Shown here one piece after another: positions 13,701-25,107 of a DNA stretch of 64,000 bases. Source of the DNA: Diaporthe sp. PMI_573 (Eukaryota; Ascomycota; Sordariomycetes; Diaporthales; Diaporthaceae); NCBI GenBank assembly GCA_021399435.1, contig JAJTUP010000070.1:62001-126000 (forward strand), given 5' to 3'. The notes below the pieces were generated by a model that worked only from the letters and a program-made list of their open reading frames with translations, was not told the origin of the DNA and searched no databases. A program made the translations under genes and the position numbers. Position 1 is the first letter of the stretch. Every line of letters begins with the position of its first letter.

Positions 13701-15790
13701 AATAAGAGATACTGATTTTTTATTATTATTTTGTTAAGGGCCCTGTAATTACTATAGAGCCGAAGGGTCCTATCCTTTTTTGGCGCAAACAAGATCGGCA
13801 TACCTATAGGACTCTTGCTAAGAGCGATTTGTCCTAATTTTAAACTCTCTTTAATTTATTCCTTTAAGACCTTAAGCTTTCTTAATAAGAGTGGGTATAG
13901 GGAAAGAAAAAGGAGCAAAGTCTCTTTTTCTAGCTTTATTATATAATTAGCCTTTCTTCTTGGCGGTAACTCTTTAGCTCTGGCCTTAATAAAAAATTCC
14001 TCTAGTCCCTTTAATCATAGATGTATCTAAGATAAATCTAAAGGCAGTCTCTCCCCTTTATTTATCCTTTAGGGCTCCCATTAGTTCTCCTACTCTATTA
14101 AGTTAAAAGGTTTAACTATAGAAAAAATCGTGTAATAATAAAAGATCCTCCCCTAATTTCTCAAAAAGGACTTTACAATTTATTACACTATATAAATTTT
14201 ATCCTGCTAAAGCCACTAATCTTTTAAATAACTTTCTAGCTCTATTTAAAAATGTTCTAAACCTGGAATACCTAATAGCGGAGCAGACTCTAAGTGTTTC
14301 CTTCTAATTGTAATATAATCTCGCGTCTCTTTCTTCTAATTACCAAAATAATCCTTAAGCAATAAAGGTACTTAATAGACACTATAAGTAAAAACCGCGG
14401 TTTCTTAGATTCCTACTATAAATACTAATAACTTTATAGATAATTTAAGACTAAACTTTTTAACAAATAAAATACTAACTAAATCTACTTGTACCTATAT
14501 GTCTAGATTAATTTTAATACATCTTTAACCCTTTTTTATAGTTACTTTACTAGAGATTGTAAATATATTCTAAACTTTAACTATCTCTTTTTTTACTTTT
14601 AGGTATAGTTACTGGTCCTTCTCTTTAACCTTAGACATTATTCCTGTAGATAGTTAAGAGGTACCTCGGCTCTCTCTTTCTCGATTCTAACCTTAATAGC
14701 CCCTAGACCAATAGTTACCGCGGCCTTATACTTAATTTACTAATACTGTAGTTTCTATTAATACTAGGCAATCTAGAGCATAGTAGTAGGTACTTTTATA
14801 CCTATAGTATATAGTTGTCTTGCCTGTTTTATCTAGAGGATTTAGCTTTAGAACTACTTTAGGGGTACTTCCCTAAGCGCTCTAATTTGGCTAGGTATAG
14901 AAACCCCTACCCTTTAATCCTCGGCCTCGTCCTTAGCCTCGCTGCTGTAAATAGTTTTGAGTTCTACCCTATATATTTAAGGTACTTTCTAAAAGGCTTC
15001 CCCCTTATCCTTTCTTATTAAAGGTTTTGTTAATTTCCCCCTTCCTCAAGCCTACCTCCTTATACTTCCTCTTCCTCACCTTTTTTAGGGTATTAACCTA
15101 GATTACTTAGGTAATCCTAACTATTTTATCCCTAGTCTCTAGTATACTAAGGGCATATTTTATTTAAATCTCTAATAACATCTATTCTAATAGCTTTGAG
15201 AGAAAGAATTCGGCCTTTAAACTATTACTCCTTATTTCTTATTCTAATTTCAAGGTTTCAAGATACTGGTAGAAAGTCTATAGGTCTTGGTTTTCTTATT
15301 AGTAGGCGGCATTAATTAAGCTTTAAATAATGCCCAATATACCTTAGAGGTCTCTCTTAAAGTTAGAGCTAAAAGTTTTAAATTTATCCTACTTATAATA
15401 GTTAAAAATAGACTTATCTCCTTTCTTTATTAACTTTATATAGGTATCCTAATAGTTTTAGCATTTTGTTTCAACATAATTTAATATATATATTACTTTT
15501 ATTTTATTATCGTAAAGAATTTATAGTTATAAGATATAGGCCCTTTCTAGGTCTATTATCTAGCTATTGTATTACTAAAGGGTATAGGCTATAGGTAGTA
15601 AAGTAATATTAGCCAGCTTTAAGTCTTTTGGCTTGACTTTAATAGCCGTTTAAGCTACTTCCAGAGCGTCAATTCTCTATTAAAGTAGTTAATTATGTTT
15701 CCGTTTTCGTGCCAGGGCATCATTAAGCTAAAGTATTCCCGAGCTGCCCTCAGTGTTGTTATGACTTTCTTGGGATCTTCCCCTTCTTTT
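10790..15790 (-). pseudogene. Element 2 gag-pol with C-terminal chromodomain
   Basis: Read right to left: gag about 15.8-14.9 kb; protease about 14.5 kb; reverse transcriptase about 13.96-13.25 kb with the segments expected of Ty3 RT (PIGMPILFAPKKD, LRLYSNYRALNK, LTNALATF) and an active site YLDN at 13448-13459, where YLDD is usual; RNase H about 13.0-12.7 kb; integrase about 12.1-11.1 kb; chromodomain at 10944-10973, where YYLVK-stop-KGWP stands for the usual YLVKWKGWP, the Trp codon being TAG. Stops throughout make it dead. The chromodomain targets new insertions to marked chromatin in related elements (family knowledge). Confidence 0.85.
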
Positions 15791-15839
15791 ACCAGTCTTT
15801 GGTGGCATCGTGGGTAGTACATAGAAGAAGAATCAGAAT

Positions 15840-16048
15840 TGTAATGGGCTCAGCACTAGGCACGATGGTCCGGTAAACTGGGAAGGCCAGCATGTATATT
15901 AGGTGTAGGTCTGGTGCAAGACTGATTCTTGCCCCCCTCTAGTCTGAGACGTGGGGGCTTTGGGCCCTTTTCTAGACGTAGGGGCTTTGGGCCCTTCCGT
16001 CGGGGCCTTTCGCCGGGGCTTCCGCGTGGCTTCAGCCCGGGCGTTATA
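15840..16048 (-). repeat. 5' LTR of element 2
   Basis: 209 bp, pairs with 8231-8439. It ends GTTATA where the other copy has GTTACA, followed directly by the ATGAC duplication. Confidence 0.92.
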
Positions 16049-16053
16049 ATGAC

Positions 16054-16350
16054 CAATCTATTTTATGCCGATTGACTTAAAAAGGCTGACAATAACCTGT
16101 TATCCTAGCAGGTCTAGACGCTACCCTCGCTAAAAGACATTAATGGCGAGCCAGAGTTTAAAGTTAAGCAAATTAAGCAGAGCCGGCTCTACGGCTGCAA
16201 CAGAGAATTGTAGTACCAGGTAGCCTGGCGTGGATGTAATTCTGACGATACTTGGTACCTAGCCGAGAACTTTAAGAACGCAGCAATAGCCCTTAAGACC
16301 TACCGAGAGTACTTAAAAGCGCCCGGCCTATTACTATAACTGTAGGATTG
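16054..16350 (+). pseudogene. Element 1 pol C-terminus: chromodomain
   Basis: Joining 8230 to 16054 (one copy of ATGAC) restores the element 1 frame. About 25 codons later comes a chromodomain-like stretch at about 16130-16345: QSRLYGCNRELQYQVAWRG is the expected pattern, the Gln before YQVAWRG being a TAG here, followed by DDTWYLAENFKNA, which matches the family pattern D-TWEPAENLKNA. This shows that element 1 is itself a chromovirus and fixes the insertion point of element 2. Confidence 0.8.
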
Positions 16351-16502
16351 GATCCGGGCTATAGCAGCAGATAAAGTAGACAACAAGCACCTAGACAATA
16401 ATAAGGCAGAAAAGACAGGCAAGTAGAGCAGGCCTAGACGATATATATAGCATTAATAGCTACGCAAAACTGTCCTGGTGTCTGCGTTTTAGAGGAGGGT
16501 AG

Positions 16503-16705
16503 TGTGATGGCAGCCACGGTCAAGCAAGCCCTGGCCGTCATAAGGCCCTAACCCTAAGCCCCATAGTCGCGTCAAGACTTTTACGCAGTCTAGGAATTGT
16601 ATAAGCTTTGCTCTCTCTTTTTCCTTCTTTCTCTTTAGCTTAGAATATTCGTTAATAGCGCCAATAGACCTAGCTCCCATGCTGCATCTCGTGCTAGCCG
16701 TGACA
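16503..16705 (+). repeat. 3' LTR of element 1
   Basis: 203 bp, pairs with 2906-3108, and is followed by CCCGG (16706-16710). Confidence 0.93.
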
Positions 16706-16933
16706 CCCGGTATAAAACTATTTTAGAGGCGTTAATAATTTCTTTCTTATAGTCGCGCCAAAGTCTATTATTTTCTTCTTTATCGCCTTCTTATTAGCAA
16801 ACCAGTCTCTATTTTCTACAATCATTTAGCAAAGACAATTAAATTGAAGTGTAATCTAACTATTAACGCGACGGCCAGTAAGCCCTCAGCCAATATCAAC
16901 CAGACCAATTACTACGATTAAAAGAACTTAATT

Positions 16934-17743
16934 ATGGCTACCCCGGGCCAGACTAATGCCTCTCCTCTCTTTATAGTGCTTCCTACTAAGTTGCGGCTTC
17001 TAATCTATAAGGAGATATTTAAAGGCTCCAAAGCAAGCTATAAGCAAAGGCACATAGTTGGAGGCCGCACATAACTTAGCGTCTTGCTGCCTACCTACCA
17101 TTGCAACTTTTTACTTACCTGCAACCAGGTATACAATAAAGCCCTAAAGACATACTGGAGGAAAACCATACTCTATAGTAGCCCTAATAATTGCAAATTA
17201 ACATTCTTCTTGGGCTTAATTATGCCTAATTTTGCCAAGCTGTATGTTAAATATATCCGAGATCTTAATAGTTATAAACTTGCCGACTGCCTTATAGATA
17301 GGTGCCTAAAAGACTACTAGAGCCTATAGACTGTTGGTTTTAAAGAGAAATGGATCTTTAATACGTCTTTATTAGGAAGCCATAGTACGCCTTCTATAAT
17401 AAAGGAGTGGGTAAAGGAATATTGTAAGGACTAGTCTTGCTGGAAATTTTCCAAGCTTTTTTGTAATAGTAGTCCAACTATAGTCTATCGCGGAGTCTTC
17501 CGCCTTGGCTTACTCGAAGAGAAATTTACTAATATCGTTAAAGAATATAAGTATAAACGCAAGGTAATACTCTATGTTGTAATTTCATCTCATTAAGCAC
17601 CTTTGGTTAATACGTGGTTTTAATGTTCTATTCCGCAATAGGTCTGCTTTTATAACTGCAGTACGGGAAAGTCTTTCTTCGCTGATAGTGCCGCTTATCT
17701 AAAAGACGAGAAGGCTGGTTTTGCTATGGTCCTCGTCAACTAA
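16934..17743 (+). pseudogene. RIP-degraded paralogue of the 0.5-kb LPxEIR family gene
   Basis: ATG at 16934. Exon 1 is 16934-17563, a 78-bp intron is 17564-17641 (GTAATA to CAATAG), and exon 2 is 17642-17743. The N-terminus has VLPTKLRLLIYKEIF, the same signature as the gene at 508. Further matches are a LLTCNQVYNKALKTYW block (LLSCHTIFNKALDTYW in the other copy) and an NCSTGKSF block in exon 2 (NFSTGIVF in the other). Both genes have a phase-0 intron and a last exon of exactly 102 nt. Four TAA/TAG stops interrupt exon 1 and base composition is AT-rich, so it is a pseudogene. The paralogy is seen directly; the function is unknown. Confidence 0.75.
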
Positions 17744-19719
17744 ACGCCGGAAAGATAAGACTGTTGTTCAGAGTCTGACGGAGCATGGAGCTGCTTAAGA
17801 CGGATAGCATCAGACATTTATCTTTTTCTTACTACATGTCAATTTTGGAAAGGCAGCTGTGGCGGCCTGAGGGACTGTGCACAGATGTTTACACGCAAAT
17901 GAGGAGAAAACCTATATCCGAGTATCCCTCTGCCGTCAAATTTAGGTTAGCCAATATGCCTCCTTAGAATATAAACATCTCCAATTTTGAACAGAAGTCC
18001 AACCCCACAGTACCTCTGCTTGAGCGACATTGGGATTACCCAAGTGTATGCTTGTAATGTGAAATGGAAGCGTGTGTGCTCACGAATCATCCATGAAAAC
18101 GAAAGGTGATTCATGTCATCTCACTGCTCTCTATCGGCTTTGATTTAACCGACTCTTCTCCTGTACAGGGCAGAAGGAGCAGCGGTTAGCTATTACTCAG
18201 AATATCTCGTAATGAATACTAGACCAGAACCAGTTTCTTCCTGAAAACATTCTACTGTGTTCTCCAATCGCTCTGTATTCTATCTGCCAAGATCCAAATA
18301 CGACCCAGTCGTCATACCGCTCAACGTTATCATTCACGCCACGAAGAACAAGACAATCGCACAGGCCGATCGTCTATATCCATCACCAGAAAAGTCTAAA
18401 ATCAAACAGAGGATATCGGCATCCACCAAATTAGAGACCTCAGTGAGGAGGCAACCCTTAAAGAGCCTATACTTGAATTTGGACACTGCTGAATCTCCCC
18501 ATGCTGCATGAGCCACCGGACATGAAATGTGCTCAAGTTGAGCGGAACGGCCTGGCGGCACCGCGAAAACAAGAACGCTACGAGAACGAGTCAGACGGCA
18601 TCGCATTTCTAATATCGACGGAGCCACCCTCCAAGGACAATAGTTCTTCAAATATGGCTGTGGTGGCAGATCATTCTTCCTCGCAGATCTCTTGATTCGC
18701 CCTCGCCATATAACACATCGATGTACCTGTCACTCGAGTCTGCGACCCAGCTAGACCCGCGGCGTCTCCACCTCAGTTGCTGATTAGCCTGGTGAAGGAG
18801 GAGGTTGGAATGACAGACTGTTTATCTTGGAAGCCACGGAATAAAAGTTGTCTCGGACCTTTACTTGATTGGACCGTCACGACCCGCATGCTGATGACGT
18901 TGCGCACAGCCCCGGAGGTCGCAATTCTCAATCCCTGCACCGCTACGACCAGGGAAAGTATGCGAAAATGAAGTCTCAACCTTCTTGAAATGGTCTTTCA
19001 AGGACCCAATGTAGTGGACTAGCCGACGTTGCCGCCTTATCGACAAATACAAGCCCGTGATCCGTTGCAGCAGATACGGAGCTGTTTCTTTGCCACATAC
19101 AAGCTCGCATGGCGGGGATCAAGTGTCTAACCCCAGGATAGTATATCTCCAATATTTCATGTGTTTGTCATTCAAAAACCCTATACTCATTGCAAAGTGT
19201 CCCTCGTGCTAGTCGCGACCGAGTTCGAACTCTGTCAGTGGCCTAAAAGCTTAGGCTGTCGGCGATAAACGTCATTAAATTGGCAACCACGAAAGCGATA
19301 ACGAAAGCCGCCAAGAAAACCAATCTCTAAAGAAAACAGTTTGTACTAACAGGCTCCCGGTTCCCCTGTCGTTCCGGCCCAGCGCAAAGTTCTGGCCAAG
19401 CCCTGTATCCGTGCTACGCCGCCCGCTAAGCTGTGTCTTAGCAACAGGCAGAGGAGTCAGCTGACAGTGTGCTCTTCCAGAGCTGCGTTGATTACACCCG
19501 GTTTGGACTACAATGATCATCCAAGGCGCGTACCACGAGCTCGTTGTCGGTATCGGACTCTCCTCTCCAAGTGGCGCTAAGCCGGGATACGTGCGTGTTA
19601 AAAAGAAAAATGGCATGGCTGATCTATCTTGAACGCGGCTGTGAGGACTTGGTTGTTTACTTTGGACTCCCTAGCTGTGCTTCAAGAGGTCTCTGCTACT
19701 ATCGTTGTCGTGGCGCTAT
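17744..19719. other. GC-balanced stretch with no recognisable gene
   Basis: Several frames of 60-113 codons overlap on both strands (for example 18257-18511 + and 18334-18651 -), none with a motif, splice pattern or start context that I trust. It may contain old gene debris. Confidence 0.45.
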
Positions 19720-19735
19720 AATTTATAAATTACAT
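19718..19735 (+). promoter_or_regulatory. TATA-like promoter element
   Basis: A TATAATTTATAAAT run lies about 100 bp before ATG 19833. The stretch between them is a pyrimidine-rich, CAA/TCA-rich leader typical of fungal 5' untranslated regions. Confidence 0.4.
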
Positions 19736-19832
19736 TGTATATCCACATCGCAAAATCATACTCAGTTCCTACCTTCAAGTCTTCACTATCGCACTTAAGC
19801 ACCATTGAATTGAGTTTACCATAACCGCGAAA

Positions 19833-19967
19833 ATGCAGTTTTTCGCTCCCGGCCTTGTTCTCTCGGGCTTAATGCATAGCTTGCTATATCTCGCACAACC
19901 GTCCAATAGATTACCGCCTATAGTAGGTATTCGATTTATGGAGGATGTCGTAATATGGCGATATTAA
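19833..19967 (+). pseudogene. Start of a small secreted protein, cut off by transposon sequence
   Basis: ATG 19833 opens a 44-residue frame. Its first 22 residues (MQFFAPGLVLSGLMHSLLYL) look like a signal peptide: short polar start, hydrophobic core, small residues. The sequence then turns AT-rich and RIP-like, and the MULE fragment begins by about 20040. The rest of the gene is therefore missing or lost in decay. No cysteine pattern remains to identify the family. Confidence 0.4.
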
Positions 19968-20039
19968 CTCGGTGTTTAGTGCGAGATAATTAACGCGGCC
20001 TTGCCAGGCAAGGTGGCCTATCCCAACACGGCTGTATAT

Positions 20040-21047
20040 AATACATTAAACGTATACTAGTCTAGCAGACAAGATATGCAGCCTTCCTGTATAGCTCTTC
20101 CTATATCTTCCGAGGATATTTTAGAGACTCTGGGGCTTATAACCAAGTATAGTAGCCTCTTTACAGTTAGAAGTAGAGGACATATTGTATTTGCTAAGAG
20201 ATCTAATAAAAACCTGCTCCTTATAGTCTTCTCGCCAAAGAAGATTATGGCAATAAAGGGGAGACCTTATAAGACAGCTATATTTATAGCTAACAAGAAA
20301 GGCGTCTTTTAGAGTAGTAGCAGCTGTGGGAAGGCCGTAATAGGCAAGAAGACAACATTAATAACGACTTCTTTAGGCAGTAAGGCGGGCGATAATATAA
20401 GGGCGACGATAGCTTTAGTACAGCGTGTAAATTTGGCTTTTGAGCATAATGACTTAATGCTTTAGTTTCTGGATAAAGAGGACACCTATAGTAGCGGTGC
20501 CCGGCAAAAAGCCGTTTGGCAAGACTAGCGGCTAATAGTCGGGCTTATAAAGTAAAGAAACCGCCAGCCTTAGAAGCAAAAAGCCGAAGGCACGGCATTA
20601 CCAGCAGCTATACCCTTAAGCTTACGGCCAGCGGCTAAGAGGCAGCAGACGGGGGCACGAAAGACTGTTAACCAGCTGCCATATATAGACCTAACGGCTG
20701 GCGATGACGGTAATAATAGTAACGGCGGCAAGGGCGGCGAGGGCGCCAAGAAAATGTAGAACAAGATTGTCGCTATAATGCCCGGCTTTGTTGACTTACT
20801 ATTTGACTAGCTGGGTTATATAAGCGACGATATAGGCATTGTGGGCAACGTTTGGGTCTAATAGTGCTTATTTGGTGCCTTTGAGTATATAGAAATAGTG
20901 GCATGTAGCGGTATATTAGTCGGTATAATTACGTTAATTATTTGTATGGCGAACCTATAGTGTTTTTTAATTTAGGTACAGGGGCCAGCATGATTAGTCA
21001 GAAAAAAGTACGCGATATCCGATTTAGGGTACGCGAATATCCGCATT
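20040..21047 (+). mobile_element. Truncated MULE, 3' part, inverted relative to the complete copy
   Basis: Homologous to the reverse complement of about 22060-23130. Shared landmarks are the transposase block SPKKIMAIKGRPYK (LPKKIMAIKRRPYK in the complete copy), the downstream block near GNRQP, and the outermost 130 bp including the TAGTCAGAAAAA start of the terminal repeat. The outer 35 bases of this terminus differ from the other copy but can be aligned, so the terminal repeats have diverged. No matching left terminus is present, so the element is 5'-truncated. Left limit is approximate. Confidence 0.7.
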
Positions 21048-21580
21048 CTAGCAAAAAGACGGCAATAGGCTTGCTGCCCGGAGCAATGAGTTGTTGTTGG
21101 TCTGAGAGCTTCAAAAGCCACCCAAGCTTGAGCGCCGCCGTTATCGAAGAACGCTCGACCTGTACTCTCCTCTGGCGCAGCCAGGTCTTCACGCAAGTGA
21201 ACCTTCCATTTGGATAAAGGGCGTGTATCCGGAGGTTTTGGGGAGGCGAGGAACACAATAAAGCTGTTGCGGAGGTGTTCAATCAGGTGCAAATCTGGAC
21301 TGGATGACATCAGGCCTGAGGGTAAACTTGAGATGGTGAGGCATGAGAGTAAAGGTCTTCAGACTTCTGGCAGATCTGCGCGGATCTTTCTGCCTGCGGG
21401 GAAGGGGCGGAGTTTGGGGTGCATTTGTTTAAGCGCCGCTGCTAGAAAAAGGGGGCCGCGGATGTCGGCCCTGCGTCGAGCATCCGCCACAGCCGCCTTG
21501 TTCTCAAGCTCTTCAAGGCTTTGACTGTGCTCCGCGGCCCATCGATCTTTGTGTTCTCGACTCTGGATTGCGTTAAGCAA
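21048..21580 (-). other. GC-balanced frames past the FunK1 stop, unassigned
   Basis: Two - strand frames (21359-21580, Ala/Glu/Arg-rich, and 20972-21310) follow the FunK1 stop. They could be remains of a neighbouring gene. No family recognised. Confidence 0.25.
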
Positions 21581-21582
21581 GG

Positions 21583-22059
21583 CTATTTATCCGCCGACAC
21601 CTCCGGATCCTTTCGGGCTTCGCCAATAATCTCCCTCATTCGAGTATACAATCCTTCGTCTACTTTTTCCCACCTCCCCCCATTCGGAAATACCACTTTC
21701 CGTAGTCTGTTAATCCAAAATATTAGTGGCTGGTAGTATAGTGTAAAGTTCTCTTCTGCGGATCTAATGAAGTCCCCTTCATGAGACACTTGGCACTTCT
21801 TCTCCTTTGCCAATAATTCTATGCTAATGTAATTCTATTGGTTAAATTCAGAAATAACCCTAGCCTCATCTGGCCCGTTATAGTAGATATGTATCCAGAA
21901 CAGGACCTAAAAGAATGACTCAAGATTATATATAAAAGAATGCTACTCGCTTAAAAGCGCCCCGACTGCTATAAACGCCCTTGTACCGATCTTGCCCTTT
22001 GCTCCGGAGGTGCTATCTCGCGACTCTCTAATGGCAAGGTCTAGGTCAATTAAGAATAA
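21583..22059 (-). pseudogene. FunK1 fungal protein kinase, C-terminal part
   Basis: Reading left from the MULE edge, the frame gives PLFLIDLDLAI (the DFG-position segment, as DLD at 22039-22047), then GAKGKIGTRAFIAVGALL, an HSFIYNLESFFQVLFWI-like segment, and LYYQPLIFWINRLRKVVFP, ending at a TAG at 21583. These are the signature blocks of FunK1 (Pkinase_fungal), a large fungal kinase family often found in repeat-rich regions. A few TAA/TAG stops interrupt the upstream third; the last 77 codons are open. It joins exactly to 25163-26520 when the MULE and one copy of its 8-bp duplication are removed. Confidence 0.85.
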
Positions 22060-22114
22060 GAAAACGGAGATTCGCACAACCATTAATGGAGGGCACACAA
22101 CTTTTTCTGACTAA
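22060..22114 (+). repeat. MULE terminal inverted repeat (transposase 3' side)
   Basis: 55 bp, inverted match of 25108-25162. Confidence 0.9.
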
Positions 22115-22429
22115 TCATGCTGGCCCCTGTGCCTAAATTAAAAAACACTATGGGTTCGCCATACAAATAATTAACGTAATTACACCGACTAACATACCGC
22201 TACATGCCACTATTCCCACACACTCAAGGGCACCAAATAAGCACTATTAGACCCAAGTATTGGCAAACATTGCCCAAATCAAGCAAATTAAGCACTATTA
22301 GACCCATTTAAGCACTATTTAGCCAAGCAATAGGGCAAATAACAGCCAACGTTTAGCCAAATAGTACAAATGAAGCCCTCGTCGCCCTCGTCGTTACTTA
22401 CATAACCTAGCTAATCAACTAATAGGTCA

Positions 22430-24950
22430 ATGAAGCCAGGCGCTACGGCAATAATCTCGTCCTGCGTTTCCTTGGCGCTATCGCCACCCTTACCGTCGCC
22501 GTCAATATTGTCAGCCGTGAGGTCTATAGCTGGCAGCTGGTTGACAGTCCTCTGTGCCCCCATCTGCTGCTTTTTAGCCGTTAGTCTTAAACTTGAGGGT
22601 ATAGCCGCCGGCAATACTGTGCCTTTAGCTTATTGCTTCTAAGGCTGGCGGTTGCCTTACTTTATGAGCCTAACCACTAGCCGCTAGTCTCGCTAGATAG
22701 CTTCTCGCTAGATACTGCTGCTACAGGTATTCTCTTTATCTAGGGACTAGAGGGTCGAGTTATTGTGCTTAAAGGCCGAGTTTATCCTTTATACTGAAGC
22801 CGTCGTTATTCTCGTTTTATTGCCAGCCCTATTGCCTAGACTGGTTGTTGTTAATATAGTCTTTTTGTTTAGTACGGCCTTTGCACGGCTTTTAAAGATG
22901 CCTTTCTCGTTTATAGCAAACGTAGCCATTTTATAAGGCCGTCTCTTTATCGCCATGATCTTCTTTGGCAAGAGGATTAGAAGGAGCGGGTCTTTGGCTA
23001 AGAGGTCGCAATCCAGCCAGTATACTTTATATATATCTGCCTTTTCGAGAAAAAGGTCTGCTTCTTCTCTATCGGCCATTCGGCTAGCATAAATTAAGCC
23101 GTACTGAGTATAGATAGGGCAGGCACAGCTAGAAGCCTTATAATGTTGTGAGACCTTCTTTTAAAGTATTGTGAGTACCTGCTGCCTAGTTTTTGCAAGA
23201 AGGTTAAGTGCGGCCTATAAGACCTGGAGAGGAAGCCTCTTAAGCCACTTCTGCCTATTGAACTTTTGAAGTAATAATGTCTTTTGGCGGGCTTCTTCTA
23301 AGTGGAAGTTATAAGCTATATCTATGAGGGCCTTGTAAATATCCTTAACCAAGTAGAGAAGATTCCCTATCCTGTAGCCCAAATAGGTCTTTAGCTTTCG
23401 GTATATCTGCTTGGTAGAAGAGGTTATATATAAGTCGAAGTTAAGGGTTTTGCAGATCTAGTAGGCAGCCTATTTAGCGACAATCTTCTTGTCGTCATTA
23501 ATATAGTAGGTCTTAAGGTAGTTAAGGATTGCCGTCTGGTTTGAGAAGGTCTCTTAGAGGCGCTGCCAGGCCGTCTTATAGATCTTACAGTCTATAGAGT
23601 ACTCTATAAACTTAAGGAGGTTAAATAGGGCCTGCCAGATATAGGGGACGTTGTTGGGGACCCTTATAGGTATTGTCGCCTTGTTTCTTGCCGGCATATT
23701 CAGCCTTACTTTATTAGGGTCCTCCCCTATAGCATTGTTAGCTTTGTCGGCTTCCTCCTCTTCTACTTCTGCCGCCGTTAATCCCACCAGCTTCCGCCAC
23801 TTCTTCTTAATGTATAGCACAACGTTCATATTTATATAAAATATACATAGCTGGTGGTATACATGAGGGAATTTAGACTTAAGGGCGTTAATTAGGGCAT
23901 TATTATAGTCCGTGACAAAGAGGGTTGGATTGTCGGCTTTACACTAGTGCAGCAGCTGGCGGAGTTGCTCGAGAAGCCACCAGAAGCTGCTTTCCCTCTT
24001 GTTATTAACGACGGCTTAGAATAGCGGGAGGATCTTCTTTGTATAGCTTAGCGCCGTGCCTTAGAAGTACGGTATCTTCTTGTTGTTAGTCGAGTATATA
24101 TAATCGAGCGAGAGGCATTATAAGAATCGCCGCTTGTAGAGCCACGCAATCTGCTGCTTCTCGCACTAGAAGATACCTATAATATTGCCCTCCTCGTCTT
24201 ATATATAGCAATACTAGCACTCCTTCTTCTTAAGCTAGGCTAACGCTACTTAAATAGGTATATAGATGCCCTGCTTTTCCTTTCGCCAGCCTGCCAGCTA
24301 GTCCTTTATAGTATTTGGCCCTAGCCCTATAGTTGGGTATTCTCGTTAGAATGTAGCCTCTAGTCTTTTTAGCCTTGCAAGGGCTGGGTTATATGTGGTT
24401 TGTGCTAAAAAGTTATAATGTTTGGGTGTAAGTCTTAGCCAGCTATATTGGGCTTCGGGGACTTCCTGTAGACCGTAAAGAGTATGTTAATGCTCTTAGA
24501 TAAGAAGCTTCTACTTGCTTAATATCTGCTTAGTTGTATAAGCAATTGCTTACTATCTATAGCCTGATTTAATCGTTATGGCGTTGTTTTTTGTAGCAGT
24601 TAATAGGCGCTAGGCACCGCGACTACATATTAATATAACGTAATTGGGCTTTAAGCTTTAAACCTATGTTAGCCACCTAGCAGACTTTATAAATGCGTCT
24701 AACTCGGCCTTGAGGTCCTTAAAGGTATCGTGTCTATTATTAAAGAGTTTTAGATAGAGAGGAGGACTAGAAAGTGCTGGAAGACGGCGGTTTATGGCAG
24801 TAATACTGGCGTTCCAGCTATTACAGTCGACACGCTACTGCGGCTTAAGTATTGCGTAGTTAGGGAATAAAGATATTACTGTAATGCTGTATGGTTGGTA
24901 TTTAACTAGCTGGAGTATGTTTTTAATACTGAATTAATTGATTCTGATAG
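22430..24950 (-). pseudogene. MULE transposase
   Basis: Degraded - strand frame. At about 23.9 kb it reads LFVTDYNNALINALKSKFP, then YHQLCIFYINMNVVLYIKK, the fungal MULE/Hop pattern (TDRDLALINALK, CRWHIN) with the His of the second block read as Tyr. An N-terminal part rich in basic residues, possibly a FAR1/WRKY-type zinc-binding segment, lies near 24.6 kb. A C-terminal acidic and Lys-rich tail ends near 22430. Stops are TAA/TAG, and some frameshifts are present. Three fragments remain open (22411-22614, 22789-23079, 23554-23829). Confidence 0.8.
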
Positions 24951-25107
24951 TTAATTAATTAATATTACGTTATGTTAATAGTGGGTAGGTGTCTTAAAGT
25001 TTGTGGGTAGAGGATATACCGCAGGGCGCCTGGTAGAGGCTGCAAAACGCACTATGATAGCTAGTAAATCGACGTCAAATGGGAGGCTCTGATTGGCTAC
25101 AGCCTGC

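Larger units (their letters stand above)
8231..16048 (-). mobile_element. Element 2: complete Ty3/gypsy chromovirus nested in element 1
   Basis: 209-bp LTRs begin TGTAATGGGC and end GCGTTAYA, flanked by the 5-bp duplication ATGAC (8226-8230 and 16049-16053). Its genes read on the - strand: gag near the right LTR, RT near 13.3-13.9 kb, RNase H, integrase, and a chromodomain at 10.9 kb. It inserted between the integrase and chromodomain codons of element 1, so it is younger. The 2.3 kb between the end of pol and the left (3') LTR is not accounted for by gag-pol. Confidence 0.93.
2906..16705 (+). mobile_element. Element 1: complete Ty3/gypsy chromovirus, RIP-degraded, nested insertion inside
   Basis: The element has 203-bp LTRs at both ends that start TGTGAYGGC and end GCCGTGAYA, a perfect 9-base inverted terminus apart from RIP-type changes. 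A 5-bp target duplication CCCGG lies at 2901-2905 and 16706-16710. Reading left to right it holds gag with a zinc knuckle, aspartic protease, reverse transcriptase, RNase H, integrase and, after the 7.8-kb insertion of element 2, a chromodomain. Without element 2 it is about 6 kb, normal for a chromovirus. It is surely immobile: stops are frequent and the RT active site is mutated. Confidence 0.93.

Noticed and set aside
20972..21310. 112-codon - strand frame across the MULE terminus as a gene
   Set aside because: It runs through the MULE terminal repeat, so part of it is transposon sequence.
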